Shown one piece after another: positions 44,125 to 58,740 of a stretch of DNA of 64,000 nt; position 1 is the stretch's first letter, and each line of letters opens with the position of its first letter. The stretch lies in NCBI GenBank assembly GCA_963575745.1, contig CAUYUJ010015826.1, positions 502,501 to 566,500 of the forward strand, written 5' to 3'. The stretch comes from Prorocentrum cordatum. Taxonomy: Eukaryota; Sar; Dinophyceae; Prorocentrales; Prorocentraceae. The translations under genes and the position numbers were made by a program. The notes under the pieces were generated by a model. The model made no database searches, was not told the origin of the DNA, and worked only from the letters and a program-made list of their open reading frames with translations.

Positions 44125-47100
44125 GTCATCGTCATCGTCATCATCATCATCACCACCACCACCACCATCACCATCATCATCATCACCATCATCATCATCA
44201 CCATAACCATTACCACAATCTCCATCAGTAGCATCATCATCACCGTCATCACCATTACCATCATCCTTACCACCATCATCATCACCATCATCATCACCAT
44301 CATCATCACCATCATCATCATCATCATCATCGTCAGCATCATCATCAGCAGCAACGGCATCATCATAATCACAGTCATCAACATCAGCATAATCAGCTTC
44401 ATCATCATCCTCATCATCAGTATCATCGCAATCACAATCATCATCGTCATTATCATCATGGCCGTCATCGTCATCGTCAGCATCACCATCATCATCATCA
44501 TCATCGTCATCCTCGCCATCATCACCATCATCATCACCATCATCATCATCCTGTCATCATCACCATCAGCATCATCATCGTCACCATCATCACCATCGTC
44601 AGCAGCATCAGCATCAGCATCGGCATTATGATATTCATAGTCATCAACATCAGCATAATCAGCTTCATCACCATCATCATCATCATCATCACCACCATCA
44701 CCATCACCATCATCATCACCATCATCATCATCACCACCATCACCATTACCACAATCACCATCAGTAGCATCATCATCACCGTCATCACCATTACCATCAT
44801 CCTTACCACCATCACCATCACCATCATCATCACCATCATCATCGTCAGCATCATCATCAGCAGCATCGGCATCATCATAATCACAGTTATCAACATCAGC
44901 ATAATCAGCTTCATCATCATCCTCATCATCAGTATCATCGTCATCACAATCATCATCGTCATTATCATCATGGCCGTCATCATCATCGTCAGCACCATCA
45001 TCATCATCATCATCATCGTCATCCTCGCCATCATCACCATCATCATCACCATCATCATCATCCTGTCATCATCACCATCAGCATCATCATCATCGTCACC
45101 ATCATCATCATCATCATCGTCAGCAGCATCAGCATCAGCATCGGCATTATCATATTCATAGTCATCAACATCAGCATAATCAGCTTCATCATCATCATCA
45201 TCCTCATCATCAGCCTCATCATCATCACAATCAGCATCGTCATCATCATGGCCGTCATCATCATCGTCAGCATCATCATCCTCGTTATCATCAGCATCGT
45301 CACCATCATCACCATCACCTTCACGATCATCATCCGATAATCATCATCATCAGCAGCATCATCGTCATCATCATCGTCAGCATCATCATTATCATCAGCA
45401 TCGGCATCATCATAATCATAGTCATCAACATCAGCATAAGTATCTTCATCATCAGCCTCATCATCATCACAATCATCATCGTCATTATTATCGTGGCCGT
45501 CATCATCATCGTCAGCATCACCATTATCGTCATCATCGTCATCATCGTCATCGACATCATCATCACCATGATGGTGATCATCATCATCAGCATCAACATC
45601 ATCATCGTCGTCGCCATCATCAGCATCATCATCATCGTCAAAATCACCTCCATCGCCATCAGCTTCGGCACACCCATCACACGTTCCATTGCCCCGTATG
45701 GAGCTCTTCCGAAGGCCCCACTGCCACCGCTTGCATGCGTCCGCCACACCCATGTCGGCACACCCCTCACACGTTTCGTGGCCCCATGGGGAACTCCTCC
45801 GAAGGCCCCAGTGCCACCGCCCGAATGCGTCCGCCACACTCATGTCGGCACGCCCCTCGCACGTTTCACGGCCCTCATATGGAGCTTCACCGAAGGTCTT
45901 GGTGGCACCTCCCGCATGCGTCCGCCACACCCATGTCAGCACACCCCTCACAAGTTCTGTGGCCCTATAGGGAGCTCCACGAATGTCCCAGTGGCGGTGT
46001 TCGCATGCGCACCCGCCAGAACCCAATTCGGCACACCTGACACGCTTCGTGGCCCTATAGGGAGCTTCACCGAAGGTCCTGGTGACACGGCCCGCATGCG
46101 TCAGCCACACCTATGTCGGCACACCCCTCACACGCGTCATAACCGCATATGGAGCTCTTCCGAAGGCCCCACTGCCACCGCCCGCATTTCTCCGCCACAC
46201 CCATGTCAGCACACCCCTCACAAGTTTCGTCGCCCTATGGGGAGCTGCCCCAGTGTCACTGCCCGCATGCGTCCGCCACACCCATGTTGGCACACCCCAT
46301 CATGTTTCGTGGCCACAAGGGAGCTCCACCGAAGGTCCCGGTGGCACCGCCCGCATGCGTCCGCCACACCCAATTCGGCACACCCCGCACACGTTACGCG
46401 GCCCTATAGGGAGCTCCACCGAAGGTCCCAGTGGTGGTGTTCGCATGCGCACCCGCCATACCCAATTCGGCGCACCCCTCACACGTTTCGTGGCCCCAAA
46501 GGGAGCTCCACCGAAGGGCCCAGTCGCTGTGACCACAGGCGTCCCCGCTATTCATTCCGGCACACCCTTCACACGTTTCGTAGCCCCACAGGGAGCTCCA
46601 CCGAGGGCCCCAGATGCTGTGACCACATGCGCCCCCGCCACCCATGTCGGCACACTCCTTACACGTTTCGTGGCCCCATAGGGAGCTCCACCGAAGATCC
46701 CAGTGACTGTAACCACATACGTCCCCGCCACCCATGTCGGCACACCCCTCACACGTTTCGTGGCCCTCATAGGGAGCTCCACCGAAGAGGGTACGCACCA
46801 CTGCGGTACTTACACCTGCATACGGTTGGGTGCTCCGCCAGGATAATTCTTCGTTGGCGGAGTGCTTGACGGAAACCGTTCTTGGCTCATGCCAGAGGGG
46901 CTGTTTTTTTTGCGTCGAAGGGTAACATCGATTTTCTGGTAAGCCTAGCAAAAGAGCAGCTCAGCGGCAACGCCAGGGCATTCTCACGCCGTGTGCACGG
47001 CGGTCCGACGGGGCCCGCGCGCGCACCAGGACATCTTAATATTTTATGGTGTAGGCTCTCCGTGGCGGGCTTTTCCCTGGTCATGCCGCTTGGAGAGAAG

Positions 47101-50100
47101 TATACCGCAACATGTGGTCGGACGCGCGTGTGGTACTCTTGCGTGTCGTTCTGCACCCCGCCGCTCAATACTAATACTCGGACAAAAAGCCACATAAACA
47201 TAAATTTTTGGCGCTCCGCGCGGATTTCTTGGATCCGCGCCAGGGAGGGGGGTCCAGCGCGAATCCAAGAAATCCGCGCGGAGCGCCAAAAGTTTATGTT
47301 TACGTTTATGTGGTTTTCTTCTTCTGCAGTACTTGTATTTCTGGGCCCCACGGAGGACGGCCATCACTGGACTCGACGCCTCCAGCTTCGCGCCCGCGGC
47401 TGCGGCCGGCGAGCTGGACCCCGGTGCCGAAGCGTCAACGTGTGCTCATCATGAAATGTGTCCTCCCTGTGCCCCCCCCCCCTTCCTGGAGATGGATGGG
47501 GGGAAGCGCGCGCAAGCGCGACGGTGGCATGGTCAGGTGGCGTGCTCAATGTCAGAACTCGTACTCTTGAAGAGACCAGAAGCTGAACACAACAGAGGAA
47601 GAAAGTGGGGAGGGGGCGGTGCGGAGCCTCGCACATCAGGTCCTACCAGGCCTGTTGAAGTCTTTCCGCGCCCCCTCCACTTGTGCCTCCGAGGATCCCC
47701 GCAGAGGTTCCGGGAAGAGAGGCGCGCGCGGTGGGTCCTGCTCCCACGGCGCCATTCGCTGACGCAGCTTCTTAGCACGATGCGTCGTGCTGCCGCCCCG
47801 TGGGCCTCAATCCTGGCCCTCTGGGGGAGGAAAGGGGAAAGGGGGAAGGAGGAACGGGCGGAGCGAACGGGGGAGGAGGGGAAGGGGCCAAGGGCCAGGA
47901 CAAGGCTTGCTTTCCTGGGGAGCCGAGCTGAAACTGTGCTACCATCTGCTCCTCGGGATCCTCCTCACCGGGAACAGAGGGGTCCAATTCAGCATCTGTC
48001 AAGCCTTCCTCGCTGTCAGGAGACTTAGATTGAGATTTCTCAGGATCCGTCTTCGCCTGTCGGCGCCTGGAGCCGCGGCCACACCCAGCGAAATCTGGGG
48101 CAAGAGCGGGGGGATTAGGGGCATCTCTCTCTCAGGGCAGCGTAGGAATCCATAAGGCCGTTACGGATCTCTTCACAATCCTGAGAACATCTGAACGGGG
48201 GCACGCATCGGCAGCAGAGTATTGATCGTCAGAATCTGGCAAAGAGCAGATACTGTCCACGATCCTGGAGGCTAAGGCCTTGCAAAGGCCTCCGGGGCAG
48301 GCCCTCTTGGAGGCCGTGCGAAGGACGCCGTGGGGGAGCGTTCCCAGGAGAGTATGGTGGGCGCCCTTCCTGCGCCTGGCGTGTCACAGAGACGACTGGG
48401 CAAAAACTGGGCATACGCACCGATAGGATACAATTGGGCGCGCGTCCGGCAGTGGACGTGCAGACTGAACTATCTCAGGAGCGAAAGAAGGACGTACACG
48501 TACATGAATCCACGTTGGTTTCGAGAGTACGCATTGCGCAAATGTTCGCATAATGCGGCCAGTCTCGCAGATCGAGGGGCCGTGTTCATGTACATAGCTG
48601 GGTGCGTACGTCCTTTGTGGGCTCCCTACTATCTTGATGCTCGCACTGGCGGCGGCGAGAGTTTGCGTGGGGCCCCAACGAAAGGAGGTAGGTGCACCAG
48701 GGGCCCACAGAGCGGGGGGTCAAGTGCTCGAGCCAGCCTCCAGTGCCGGCCCTGAGGTGTTCGGCTAAAAGCCTGGCCAACGCAGAATTAGCCTGACGAA
48801 AGACTCAACCATTTGCAGCTGCGAGAACCGCGAGGGAGATGAGACGAAGGAGGGTGGCACGCGGAGCAGTGCGGGCAGGGGGGGACGAATGGGTGGGACG
48901 TGTGCGGTCTTTCGGTGGAACACGCTATGATGCCACGAAACGCTGTACTGGGTGTGGCGGTGGAGCTCCCTATGGAGCCACGAACGGCTGTACTGGGTGT
49001 GGCGGACGCATGCGGGCACCCCCACTGGGGCCTTCGGTGGAGCTCCCTATTGCGCCACGACGCGTGTGAGGGGTGTGCCGAAATGGTGGACATGCGGTGA
49101 GCAGATGCGGTGAGCAGAGGCAGGGATGGGTTCAGGGAGGAGGGAGGAGGGGGCGGAGGAGGAGGTGAGGAGGAACGCTGGGCGCTGTCTCTTCAAACAA
49201 AACGAGGACCCAACACATGATGGTTGGGAAACACATTGAACCTATTCTCACTTGCTCTCAGACTGTCTCCACGAGATCGACGGCATACCCCAAACCTGTT
49301 TCATAAACCTGAGGGGGGAAGGGCCACCTCCGTGTTACCTAGCAGCAGACCAGGTTTCACAAGGTGGCCCTCTCCCCGTGTTGATCACTCGATGACACCT
49401 CACGTGCTCAATACTCCAAGATGGTGCTTTCTCTAGTCAGGTCTCCACGGATACTGTCCACAGCAATGTTCACGCTGAGCACGACGATTTCAATGCAAGG
49501 TATATTAAGGGAATATTCCATATGTAATTGTACGTCCTCTCTCCGCCGATGTCCGCACAGGAGGTTGAGCACGAAAAGAGTGCTGTGATGTATTATCATG
49601 GGGATCTCCTCGGCCGCCACGCCCGTGTATTCGCCTGGGCTGAAGAGGAAGAAGGGAGCTTCTCTCTCGGAGGCAGGCGGAGCGGGGTCCTTGGCAAGCA
49701 CAGCGTGGACAGCTTCTCTCTCATCAGCCGGCATCGGACAAGTAGTCCGATTCCAGCAGCGCTGCCTGCGCCTGCTCTGGAGACAGAATTAGCGCGAGGC
49801 GCCGTGCTGGCTGTCGAGCCCCCTTGAGCCCGACGAGCAGGCTCGTCGGTGCGCCATCTGCCAAAACAGGCATTGCGTTGCCTGGCGAGACGCTGTGCCT
49901 CCTGCGTCAACAAGGGCTCCCTCGAGGGCGCGAAGTTATTCGCGCTTCGCGCTTCGCGGTCCTCGTTCCTTCTCCCCCTCCTCCTCGTCCTCCTATTCTC
50001 CCTTTGGGAGGGCGGCGCGAGAGCGCGAAGTTATTCGCGCTTCGCGCTTCGCGCAGCGCGAAGCGCGAAGTTGGGAGCCCTAGGTCAAGTTGCTCGGCGT

Positions 50101-53100
50101 CTTCCCAAGAACAGCGAGAACTTCCAACCGGGGTAAAACACGTGCCGGTGGAAGCCATCCTGGAGAGACCTGCGCCCACAGGGCGCCCATCTTCAGGATA
50201 GTGATGCTCGTGGTCCCCGCCTGCAGAGGCCCACAAGGTAATGCCTGGGAGAAGCAGGGGAATCGCGACGTAGAAGTATGGGTAAGCATTGATCCCACTG
50301 GGTAGTCATGCCGTAGGTGGTTGACGACCGAAAGTGGCGAAACCGCAGCGATTCAAATCTGCTCGGAGTGCCCACTGACCAAATAGATACCACAGCACAT
50401 CGAGGGGAATCGAAAGCAAGATGCGAGGTTAAGGCCGAACGATGAGCGAAAGACTGGCAGCAAGTGTAGCACGTGTGGGAGGCTCTTTGGACACGACGTA
50501 TCATATCGATTTTGGTGTCATGTAGCCGAAGAACGTGAGTACGAAGGCCACGAGCTTTGTCACAGGACGCTGAGCACCAGATGCGCGGCCAGACTTGGGC
50601 CTCCACAACCTCTCGCTGCCGCCGAGGATGGGATAAGCTGTCCCATGCATGTGGGACTCCAGGAGGAGGGATGGGGAGGGAGGGACGGAGGGGGGAGGGA
50701 GGGAGAGAGGGAGGGAGGAGGAGGAGGAGGAGGAGGAGCAGGGAGGAAGGGCAATCTGCAGCCCCAGCAGGTCCGTCAGTGATGTGGAGTACTGAGCTGA
50801 TGTTATACGCTACGGAGAATCTCGCTATGAGACGACCGACCATGGTAGACGACACCAGCAGCCTCTACGCCATCTACTACGGCCTCTCCCAGGAATACGG
50901 CAATCCCCTCGACGATTTCGTAACCTCCATTTTGGGCAGTCTGCCCCAGCATGAGGTCGGACGGCAGCCTGCTGATCCGACGACCCGAGCTGGCCGTAAC
51001 ATGGCCCATGACGGTCGAGACAGACGCCCACCACGGCAAGATGGCCGTAGCGCTCAAGGTGGCCGCCAACCCCATCCTGGACGCCCCCTCGAGGGCGAGG
51101 GGGGGGAGGACACGGTTAAGGCCTGACCGACCTGCCGCCGCCTGCGTGCAGGCCGTCATGGGGGTGGTTTCCCTTCCTCATCAGGCCTTTAATGAGCCCC
51201 CTCCTCCTGCTCCATCTTGCCACCCCCATGCGGCCTCTCCGGGAGCCCCCCCGAAGGAGGAGCAGATCCGCTGCACTTAAAGGCCCCTTAAGTGCAGCGG
51301 GCTGTCTTGGCCTCCGGGGACCCCCCCGAAGGAGGAGCAGATCCGCTGCACTTAAGGGCCCCTTAAGTGCAGCGGGCTGTCTTGGCCTCCGGGAGCCCCC
51401 CCCCCCAAATTTTTCTCGGCCCTTTTCGGCCCCCGCCCCTCCCCTTGCGAAGCCTTGGCGGCTTTCCCCTTGTCCTCCTGGCGGGGGTCTGTGTCGGGGG
51501 GTGGCCCCCCCTACGCGCTTCGGGCGCGCGCGTGTAGCCCCGGCCGCGCGGACGGCTGCGTCCGACAGGACATCGAGCCGATAGCGATAGCGATAGCGAT
51601 AGGGAGGAAGGGGAGGGAGGACCACTTCAAAACTATCTCGCTCGGCAGCCTGCGCAATTGAACTTCTTTGTAGGTGCTGTGTGCGGGCCTCGAGCCCGGC
51701 TCCGACAGTGCGTTTCCATGCTGTAGGCGAGCGCCCGGCCACTTGTTCCCATGAGCGCAAGTCTTGTTCTGGCAGAGGTAGCTGCTCAAGATGCCGCAGA
51801 TGCCGTTGGAGCCATGGGAGATCTCCCAGAACCATGTGAGCCCAGGACTGTGAAAACTCCCCGAGACTGTCGGGCGTGTCCCCCTACAGGGGGACTTTCG
51901 ACGAAAAATTAAAAATACGCCAAAAATACCCCCAAAAGGTAAAACAAAAATAAAAAAATAGTCCCCAGACTATGTTTGGAGTATTTTTTGATTATTTTGG
52001 GTGTATTTTTTATTTTTCGTCGAAAATCCCCCTGTAGGGGGACAGGCCCGACTTAAGACTAGTCACAACCAGCGCCAAACTGCGGGGAGGACCCGGTGAC
52101 AACAGGCGGCCGAAGAGGCGAAGCTTGTGAGCAGAAAGAAGAGCATAAGCCGGTGGTCGCCCCATCGCTGCAAGCACTGCAAGACTGTTGACCGCTGTGG
52201 CACCACTGCGAGGTGGGCCGGCAACAGCCCGATAGTACCTAAGCAGACTGTCCTGGAGTCCTGCAAGGGCCTCCCACGCAGTGGCCCGATAGAGCCTTCC
52301 AGAACCAACCAGGGAATCCAAGAACACCATAGCACCTTTAGTGCAACTAGCCACACGATTGAAAACCCGATTTCTCAAAGCCTTCCAGGCCGTTTGGCAG
52401 CTGTGTTGGTGGTGCGCAAGCTCAGGCCCCATAGAGCGCGTCATGTCGCGCATGATCCCCAGGTGCACATACCGCTGGGCGCGGTAAAGAGACCGTTCGA
52501 CGGACGACGCGCATACTTGAGTGCCGTTGCAAATGTTTACGACCAGGGTACGTCTAGCCACTCGAGCACCAGGACCACGAAATTGGAATAGAAACGCAGA
52601 CTTGCCAGGCTTAGTGGGAACTTTGAGACCATGAATGTTGAGCGAATCGATGCCCGTAGCAGCGATAAGGGGAACCCGAGTTAAAGTAACCTTGGCTGGG
52701 CCAGCGAAACTAAGGTGCGCGTCGTCGAAGAAAGCACCTTTCATCGAGTGGCATCTGTAAGTTGGAGCCTCGGCTGTACCAGCTTGGTACTCAGCAAGAG
52801 AAGAGACCGAGCTTGCCGCGACTCTGAGCCCGACCCCTACTTTCAGCAACTATATTTTGCATGCGACATAGTTTGGGCCATGATCAAATTGTACACTACA
52901 TCTACATCGCCTAAACGTTGGCCAAACCCTGAGCCCAGGAATGCCAAGGCATCTCCATCCCCATCTTGAACATGCACAACGAGCCATCATATGCGGCATC
53001 GTATGCGTCGGAACTGAGCCCTCCTCAAGTCGGACACCTTGGCCTCCTCCATGATGGGAACCTGGGACCTCACGAAAACAGCCAGCTCCTGGGTAATGTC

Positions 53101-56100
53101 CGGGGGGAGCCCACACGCGCGCAGTAGTTTGGTCAAATCTTCGGTGTGACATGCGGTACGAAAAACGAGTTCGCGCACGGCCTTGTCAAACGCTTGCGCG
53201 GCATCAATGAAAAGGGTAAGTCCACGGTGGCCACGAGCAGTCGCAAGTTGTTGGAATGCTCCCAGCTCGAGCGCAGAGTATTCGTTGCCCGGGTATGACA
53301 CCGAATTGCCTATCTCCAGCAATTTCAGTAAGAGCAGAGACCACACCAGCTCGGGCAGCGGATCTACATCCTTAACTTGCTTGCGAGGATCCCAGGATCG
53401 ACCGATGGTTCTTGACCTCCGACGGGGCCCCAGCCTTGAACAAACTCCAGGAAAGCACCTTTTCCATTGGATAGGCTCGCAAACCCGAACCGCGCGTTTA
53501 ACCATGAGAGGATGGAAGAACTTGCCCAAAGAAACAGCGAATCGCTTGTAATAGCCCTAGGAATACGATCTGGACCAGGAGCCGACGCCTGAGCAGCAGA
53601 GCATGATTGATATACCCGACACAAAGTGGCAACCTCTCGAAGCTCAATTTTGATGTTACCGATCGCTTCCTCTGGCAGGTCGGGTAGGCTAGACAGGTAG
53701 GTCGCAAGCTGGGACCACTGGAGCAGCTTCCTCTCCACCAAAATGTTGAAGCCAGCGGTTGGCGACATCGACAAAGGCGTGGAGAGGTATGCCGTCGGCG
53801 CCCATGGCCCTGTGCTCAGCGAGCGCGTCTTTGGAAGTCTTTGCGTGATCCGGCGGATGCCACCTGCACAGCTGAATCTTCAGCATGGGCCCGGGTGTCC
53901 TCGGCAAGTCATGTCCCGAGCAGCCCCGCAGAGGCCGAAGATACGTTGTCCAAAGTCCCAACAGTGTTGAAAACCCATGGCTCCTTGCCCAGGAGGACCC
54001 ACTGTTGCTGCTCAGTGCGAACGGAGGCATCTGATCCAAAAGCTGCCGGTACGACAGTCAAAAAGCCTCAAGTATGCCATCCTTTCGTCGGCCGATCGAG
54101 CGAAGCGAGGCGGCCTTCTTGAGGCCTGGGCAGAGTCCGCCAAGTGACCCAGGTGGAAGCTGCACCCAATAAGCGGGGGACAACGAGCTGCGAACAGAGA
54201 AGCACCCCGCTTGCCCCGAGACTGCCAGACCGACCCCGTGGAGCGGCGCGAGTAGGTAAGTGAACTACACCGAAGACAGGACCCTTTACCCCTCTAGGGA
54301 GGCGCCCGAGCCAAGCGAAGATTACGATAGCCACCTGCATGTTGATGCAGGCGCGACACGCCGACCGAACATTTCGTAGCTAAACTTTTTGCGCTCGTCG
54401 ATGCGCTCGAGCCAGCGAAGCGGAATCCACGGCTGTCTGGGTTGCCGACCACGCTCAGCTTGACGCACTGGCAACGCTTCTGCAAGGGGATCATGCAGGT
54501 GGCGGGTAAGAACGGAGCAGTCGGTAGATGGCGCCACAGATCAGATCGGAATTGACGGACACTCTGCCAAGCGTCGTTCAAACACGGCAATTGCCTCTGC
54601 GTTTTGAAATTTGTTAGGGTCACGCTTCGCGTTGTGCGTGCCCTGGGATTGCGCCCAGGCCTTCGCGGTGTTCGCGGTGTTCGCGTCGGGCCTGCACAGG
54701 CTCGAGCACATATTACAGGAGCAAAAAAGCCGAGGAAGCGCCCGAGTGGTAGACGAGTGCCAATATGTTGTACAGTGCCAGTAGCATTTGTTTCGGAGGT
54801 TGAGGATTGGCACGTCGATTAAGGAATTCCCCTGACACGTCGATTAAGGAATTGGCCGTTTTCGGTTCGCGAGAGGGCGTCGCGGCCGTCATTTTTGCGG
54901 GTCCAGGTCCGTCGGTTTCGGTTCCAGGCCGTTTTCACTAAAGGGAGGTTTGCTAACGGGAGGTTTGTCCACCGCCGACAGATCACGAGGCCACGCCGGT
55001 GAATAAATATTGCCGACCACTGTGGCAGAGGGCATGGGGCTGCGAGCACAGCCGCTCGCCGAAGAGCAATGATAATCCCCCTGACCGGACTGCGGAGCGC
55101 GAGAGGGCTGAGGACCATAAGGGTTTACCCCGTGGCGACCTGCATCTGGCCTAGGGCCTAGGATGTGGAACAGGCCGGGCTTGTGAAAAACCGCCGTGCC
55201 TTCAGAACACGATGGACCCACTGCCAGCGTTTCGCCCTCTCGGGGCGGGGCGTCCTCCGTGCCGTCGTGCCTCTCCAGCTCGGCGTCGTGGGCCAAGGCA
55301 CCTCGTCACTGCTGCTGGCACCTCCGCACCCGGATCTGCCTCTCCGATCTTGCGCGCGTGGGCTTTCGGGAGGGCGTCCCCTCATTAGGGGGCCGCATGC
55401 GAACCCTACCCCTACCCCCCACGAAATGAACCCCACCCTCCCCCACAGAAATCGTGGGGGGTAGGGGTAGGGTTCGCATGCGGTCCCCTACTCATGAGCA
55501 CCTGTCCGGGCTTACGCGCCGCTGCCTCCCGCTGCTGTGTGGCTGCCGAGGCCTTGCCTCCAGGGAGCCCAGCCATATGGATCACACCTTCGGAGGCCTA
55601 GAGCTTGACGCCAGCACCAATATCGGCGGTGTGCCTCCACCGAGGGAGCATGCTCCTAATCTCGGTGGTTGCGATAATGCTCGGGCTTCTAGGTCGCCGA
55701 CATAATACCACCAACACCGAAGTCTAGGATCATCTTCTCCAAGTGGAGGCAACCCCGTGTGGTGGTGTCGGTGACCCTTTCGAGGCCTCCAACACCTCCT
55801 TTGCCTCTGTGCCAGGGCATGCCCGAGAATGCCGCGGCTGCGGCTGTGGCTCCTGTCAGCGACGGCGGCACTGGTGCCGCCAGCGGCCAGCGGCGTCGGC
55901 GGTTGCATATTGGGCAAAGCACCCTTCGGCAGCATGCAGCAGCGCTATCTTGGCCAGGGCGGCGTGGATGTTGGTCATGTTGGAGGGATGACTGATTGGC
56001 CTGTAGCTGTGGCAGAACATTCGGTGTGTCGGCAGGCGCGTCCGAGAACGGCGATCGGGACAACGTCTTGCCGAAAGGCTTGCTCTGGCTCTCTTCGCTG

Positions 56101-58116
56101 CCTGAGACGCGGTTGAAAGATACATGCTTACACCAATTCGGCTTGAGCTGCGAATCGGAGGGCACTGCTGCTCCCCCGCGCCTCCGATTTTAAGATTGAT
56201 AGTTGAGACATCTCCCAGGGCCATTCGAACAAATAAAGATAATTCTATGTCAGCGTGCGCGTCCGCTCTCAATGTGAAAGTCGGGGGGCAGGGGGGGGTC
56301 GTATCATCAGTTGTCGTGCCGCCCGGGTGGTGCAAACTTGTTTCTTTTAACCGCAATGTCCGCGAACGTGACAGTTTTGGCCTGCATCTGCTCGGCCATC
56401 TCCTCGTTCTGTTTCAACGCTTCGAACGTGACGAGCGTCGTCTGCGCCAAGCCCGTGGCGATGGCCTCTCGCTGCCGCTGGGCAGCACTGGGCGCCTGCT
56501 CTGCTGCCCTCTGCGCTCCGTGCGCCCCTCTCGGGACGCTCGGTGGCCCTGCTGGTGTAGGCCTTACGGTTGCTGACGCGCTCCTTGGCGCCGGAAGAGT
56601 AGAGATGCACGAACTTCGAAGAAGAAAAAACGGCACACAGTCATGGTTCTGTGTGTTTTCTTCTTCCAGAGATGCACGAACGGCTGATTGTTGACGCGCT
56701 CCTTCGCGCTCCTTGGCGTCTGATTGCTGACTCTCTCCTTGGCGTCGTCACGTCTGCCAACTGGGCTGAGCTGGTGCCAAGCGCACCATGAGCTACCAAT
56801 GATGTCTCTACGGCGTGCAACGCATCCTTGAGCTTCTTGCGGTGCTGCTTTCGTGTAGCAGGGTCCGAAGGAGAATCGGTCCACAACTTGTGCTTCACGG
56901 CCTCTGCGTAGGTAGCCGCAGACGGCGTCGTCGTCAATGATGGAGAAGAGGTCTTCGGCACAGCCGCTGCACTTGCAGTTGACTCCGATGCTTCGGGTGC
57001 GGGTGCCTTTGAGGGAGCACGAGAAACCGACCTCTCTCGACGACATCTTGGTGACTTTACGTGGAAGCACTTGTTGCACCATCCTGAGGACGCTTCTTGC
57101 TTGGAACTACACCGCGAGCAAAACTAGGGATCTCGCCACGGAGCTGGAGGCATGCTGCTGTAGTAGCTGTCCAGCAATCGCCTTGCGGCTGCAATTCTCA
57201 GCAAAGAAAGTGCTGCTGTCCTCTTCTCCCTGGCACGACGGTGCCGGGCAGGCTCTGAACGGCGGCGCCTGCGGGGCGTCGTGAGGCCACGTCCTTCCCG
57301 CACCTGGCGGCGCGGGGCGGCGCGTGTGATTGCTTGTCCACACTGGTAGCAGCACCCAAAGCCTCGAGCCGGGGCAGCAGCTGAGGAGGGGGAGGGGGAG
57401 GAGGGGAGGGAGGAGTATGAGGACGAGGACGAGGGGAAAGAGGGGAAGAGAGACGGACACGGAAGAAGAGGTGGTTGAGGAGGAGGGAGGGGGAGGAGGA
57501 GAGGGAGGGGAGAGGGGAGGAGTGGGGGCCAGCAGGAGGGGAGGAGCCCTCGGCCCCCCACGCCCTTCCCCCTCTCCTGGGCGTAGCCTGGCGCATCTCA
57601 GGGTCCAGGCCTCGATAACGATCACGACGATCACGATCACGATCACAACGAGAACGATCAACGGTCACGGCGATCGAAACGATCAGTGCTCTTCTCCCGA
57701 TGTACCCCGCAGGAGCAGGGGTCCGCGGCGCCCGGGGCGTGCGGCCGGCGCGCCGGGGGCCGCGCGGTGCTGGGCACGGAAGAGGCGGTGCCGCCGGGGA
57801 GGTCCAAGAGGGGAGGCTGCGCGCCGCCTGCCGCTGCCCCTGCCCCCTGCTGCCCCGCCCCTCCTTCCCCTCCTCCCTCCCTCCTCCTCCTCCTCCTCCT
57901 CCTCCTCCTCCTCCTCCTCCTCCTCCCTCCTCCTCCTCCTCCTCCTCCTCCTCCTCCCTCCCTCCGCCTCCTCCTCCTCCTCCTCCTCCTCCCCCTCCCC
58001 CTCCCCCTTCCCCTTCCCCGCCCCTCTGCCCCAGCCCCCTCTGGCCCCCTCTGGTGGCACCGCTCTGCCCCGCCCCGGCGACTACGACAAAGACGACGAC
58101 AGCAGCATTCGACCAC

Positions 58117-58190
<74 letters not shown>

Positions 58191-58191
58191 T

Positions 58192-58228
<37 letters not shown>

Positions 58229-58709
58229 TCGGCCACGGCGACGGCGACGGCGACGGCAACGGCGACGACGACGACGACGACTGGTGTCCCCTCCCCGTCC
58301 TTTCCCCCATTCCTCGTTTTCCCCCTCTACTCCTTCCCTCTGTCGACCCAGACGGCCGGCGCTCCACCTGCCGCCGACCGCCGCCGCATGGCGTCGCGGC
58401 CAGAGTGTCCATACCCTCGTCTCCGGCGGGCCTGATCTCTGGGCCTCTGGCCCGGCCCGTTTGCTTGCGGCTGCTTCCCCGTGCCCTCCTTCTCTTCTTC
58501 GTCCTCCTGCATGATCCTTCTCCCTCGTCTTCTCGTCCACTGCACTCTGCCTGCTGTCCCTCTGCTGTCCCTCTATCCACTCTCGCCTGCGCGTTCGCCG
58601 TGGCCGCCGTGCAACGCAAAACCTTCCTTCTCCTCCTTCTCCTCCTCCTCCTCCCCCTCCTCCTCCCCCCCCTCCTCCTCCTCCTCCTCCTCCTCCTCCT
58701 CCTCCGCCT

Positions 58710-58740
<31 letters not shown>

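Noticed and set aside
43926-46110. Poly-Ile, poly-Met and poly-His frames over the ATC tract
   Set aside because: Direct translation of trinucleotide repeat; no flanking coding sequence.
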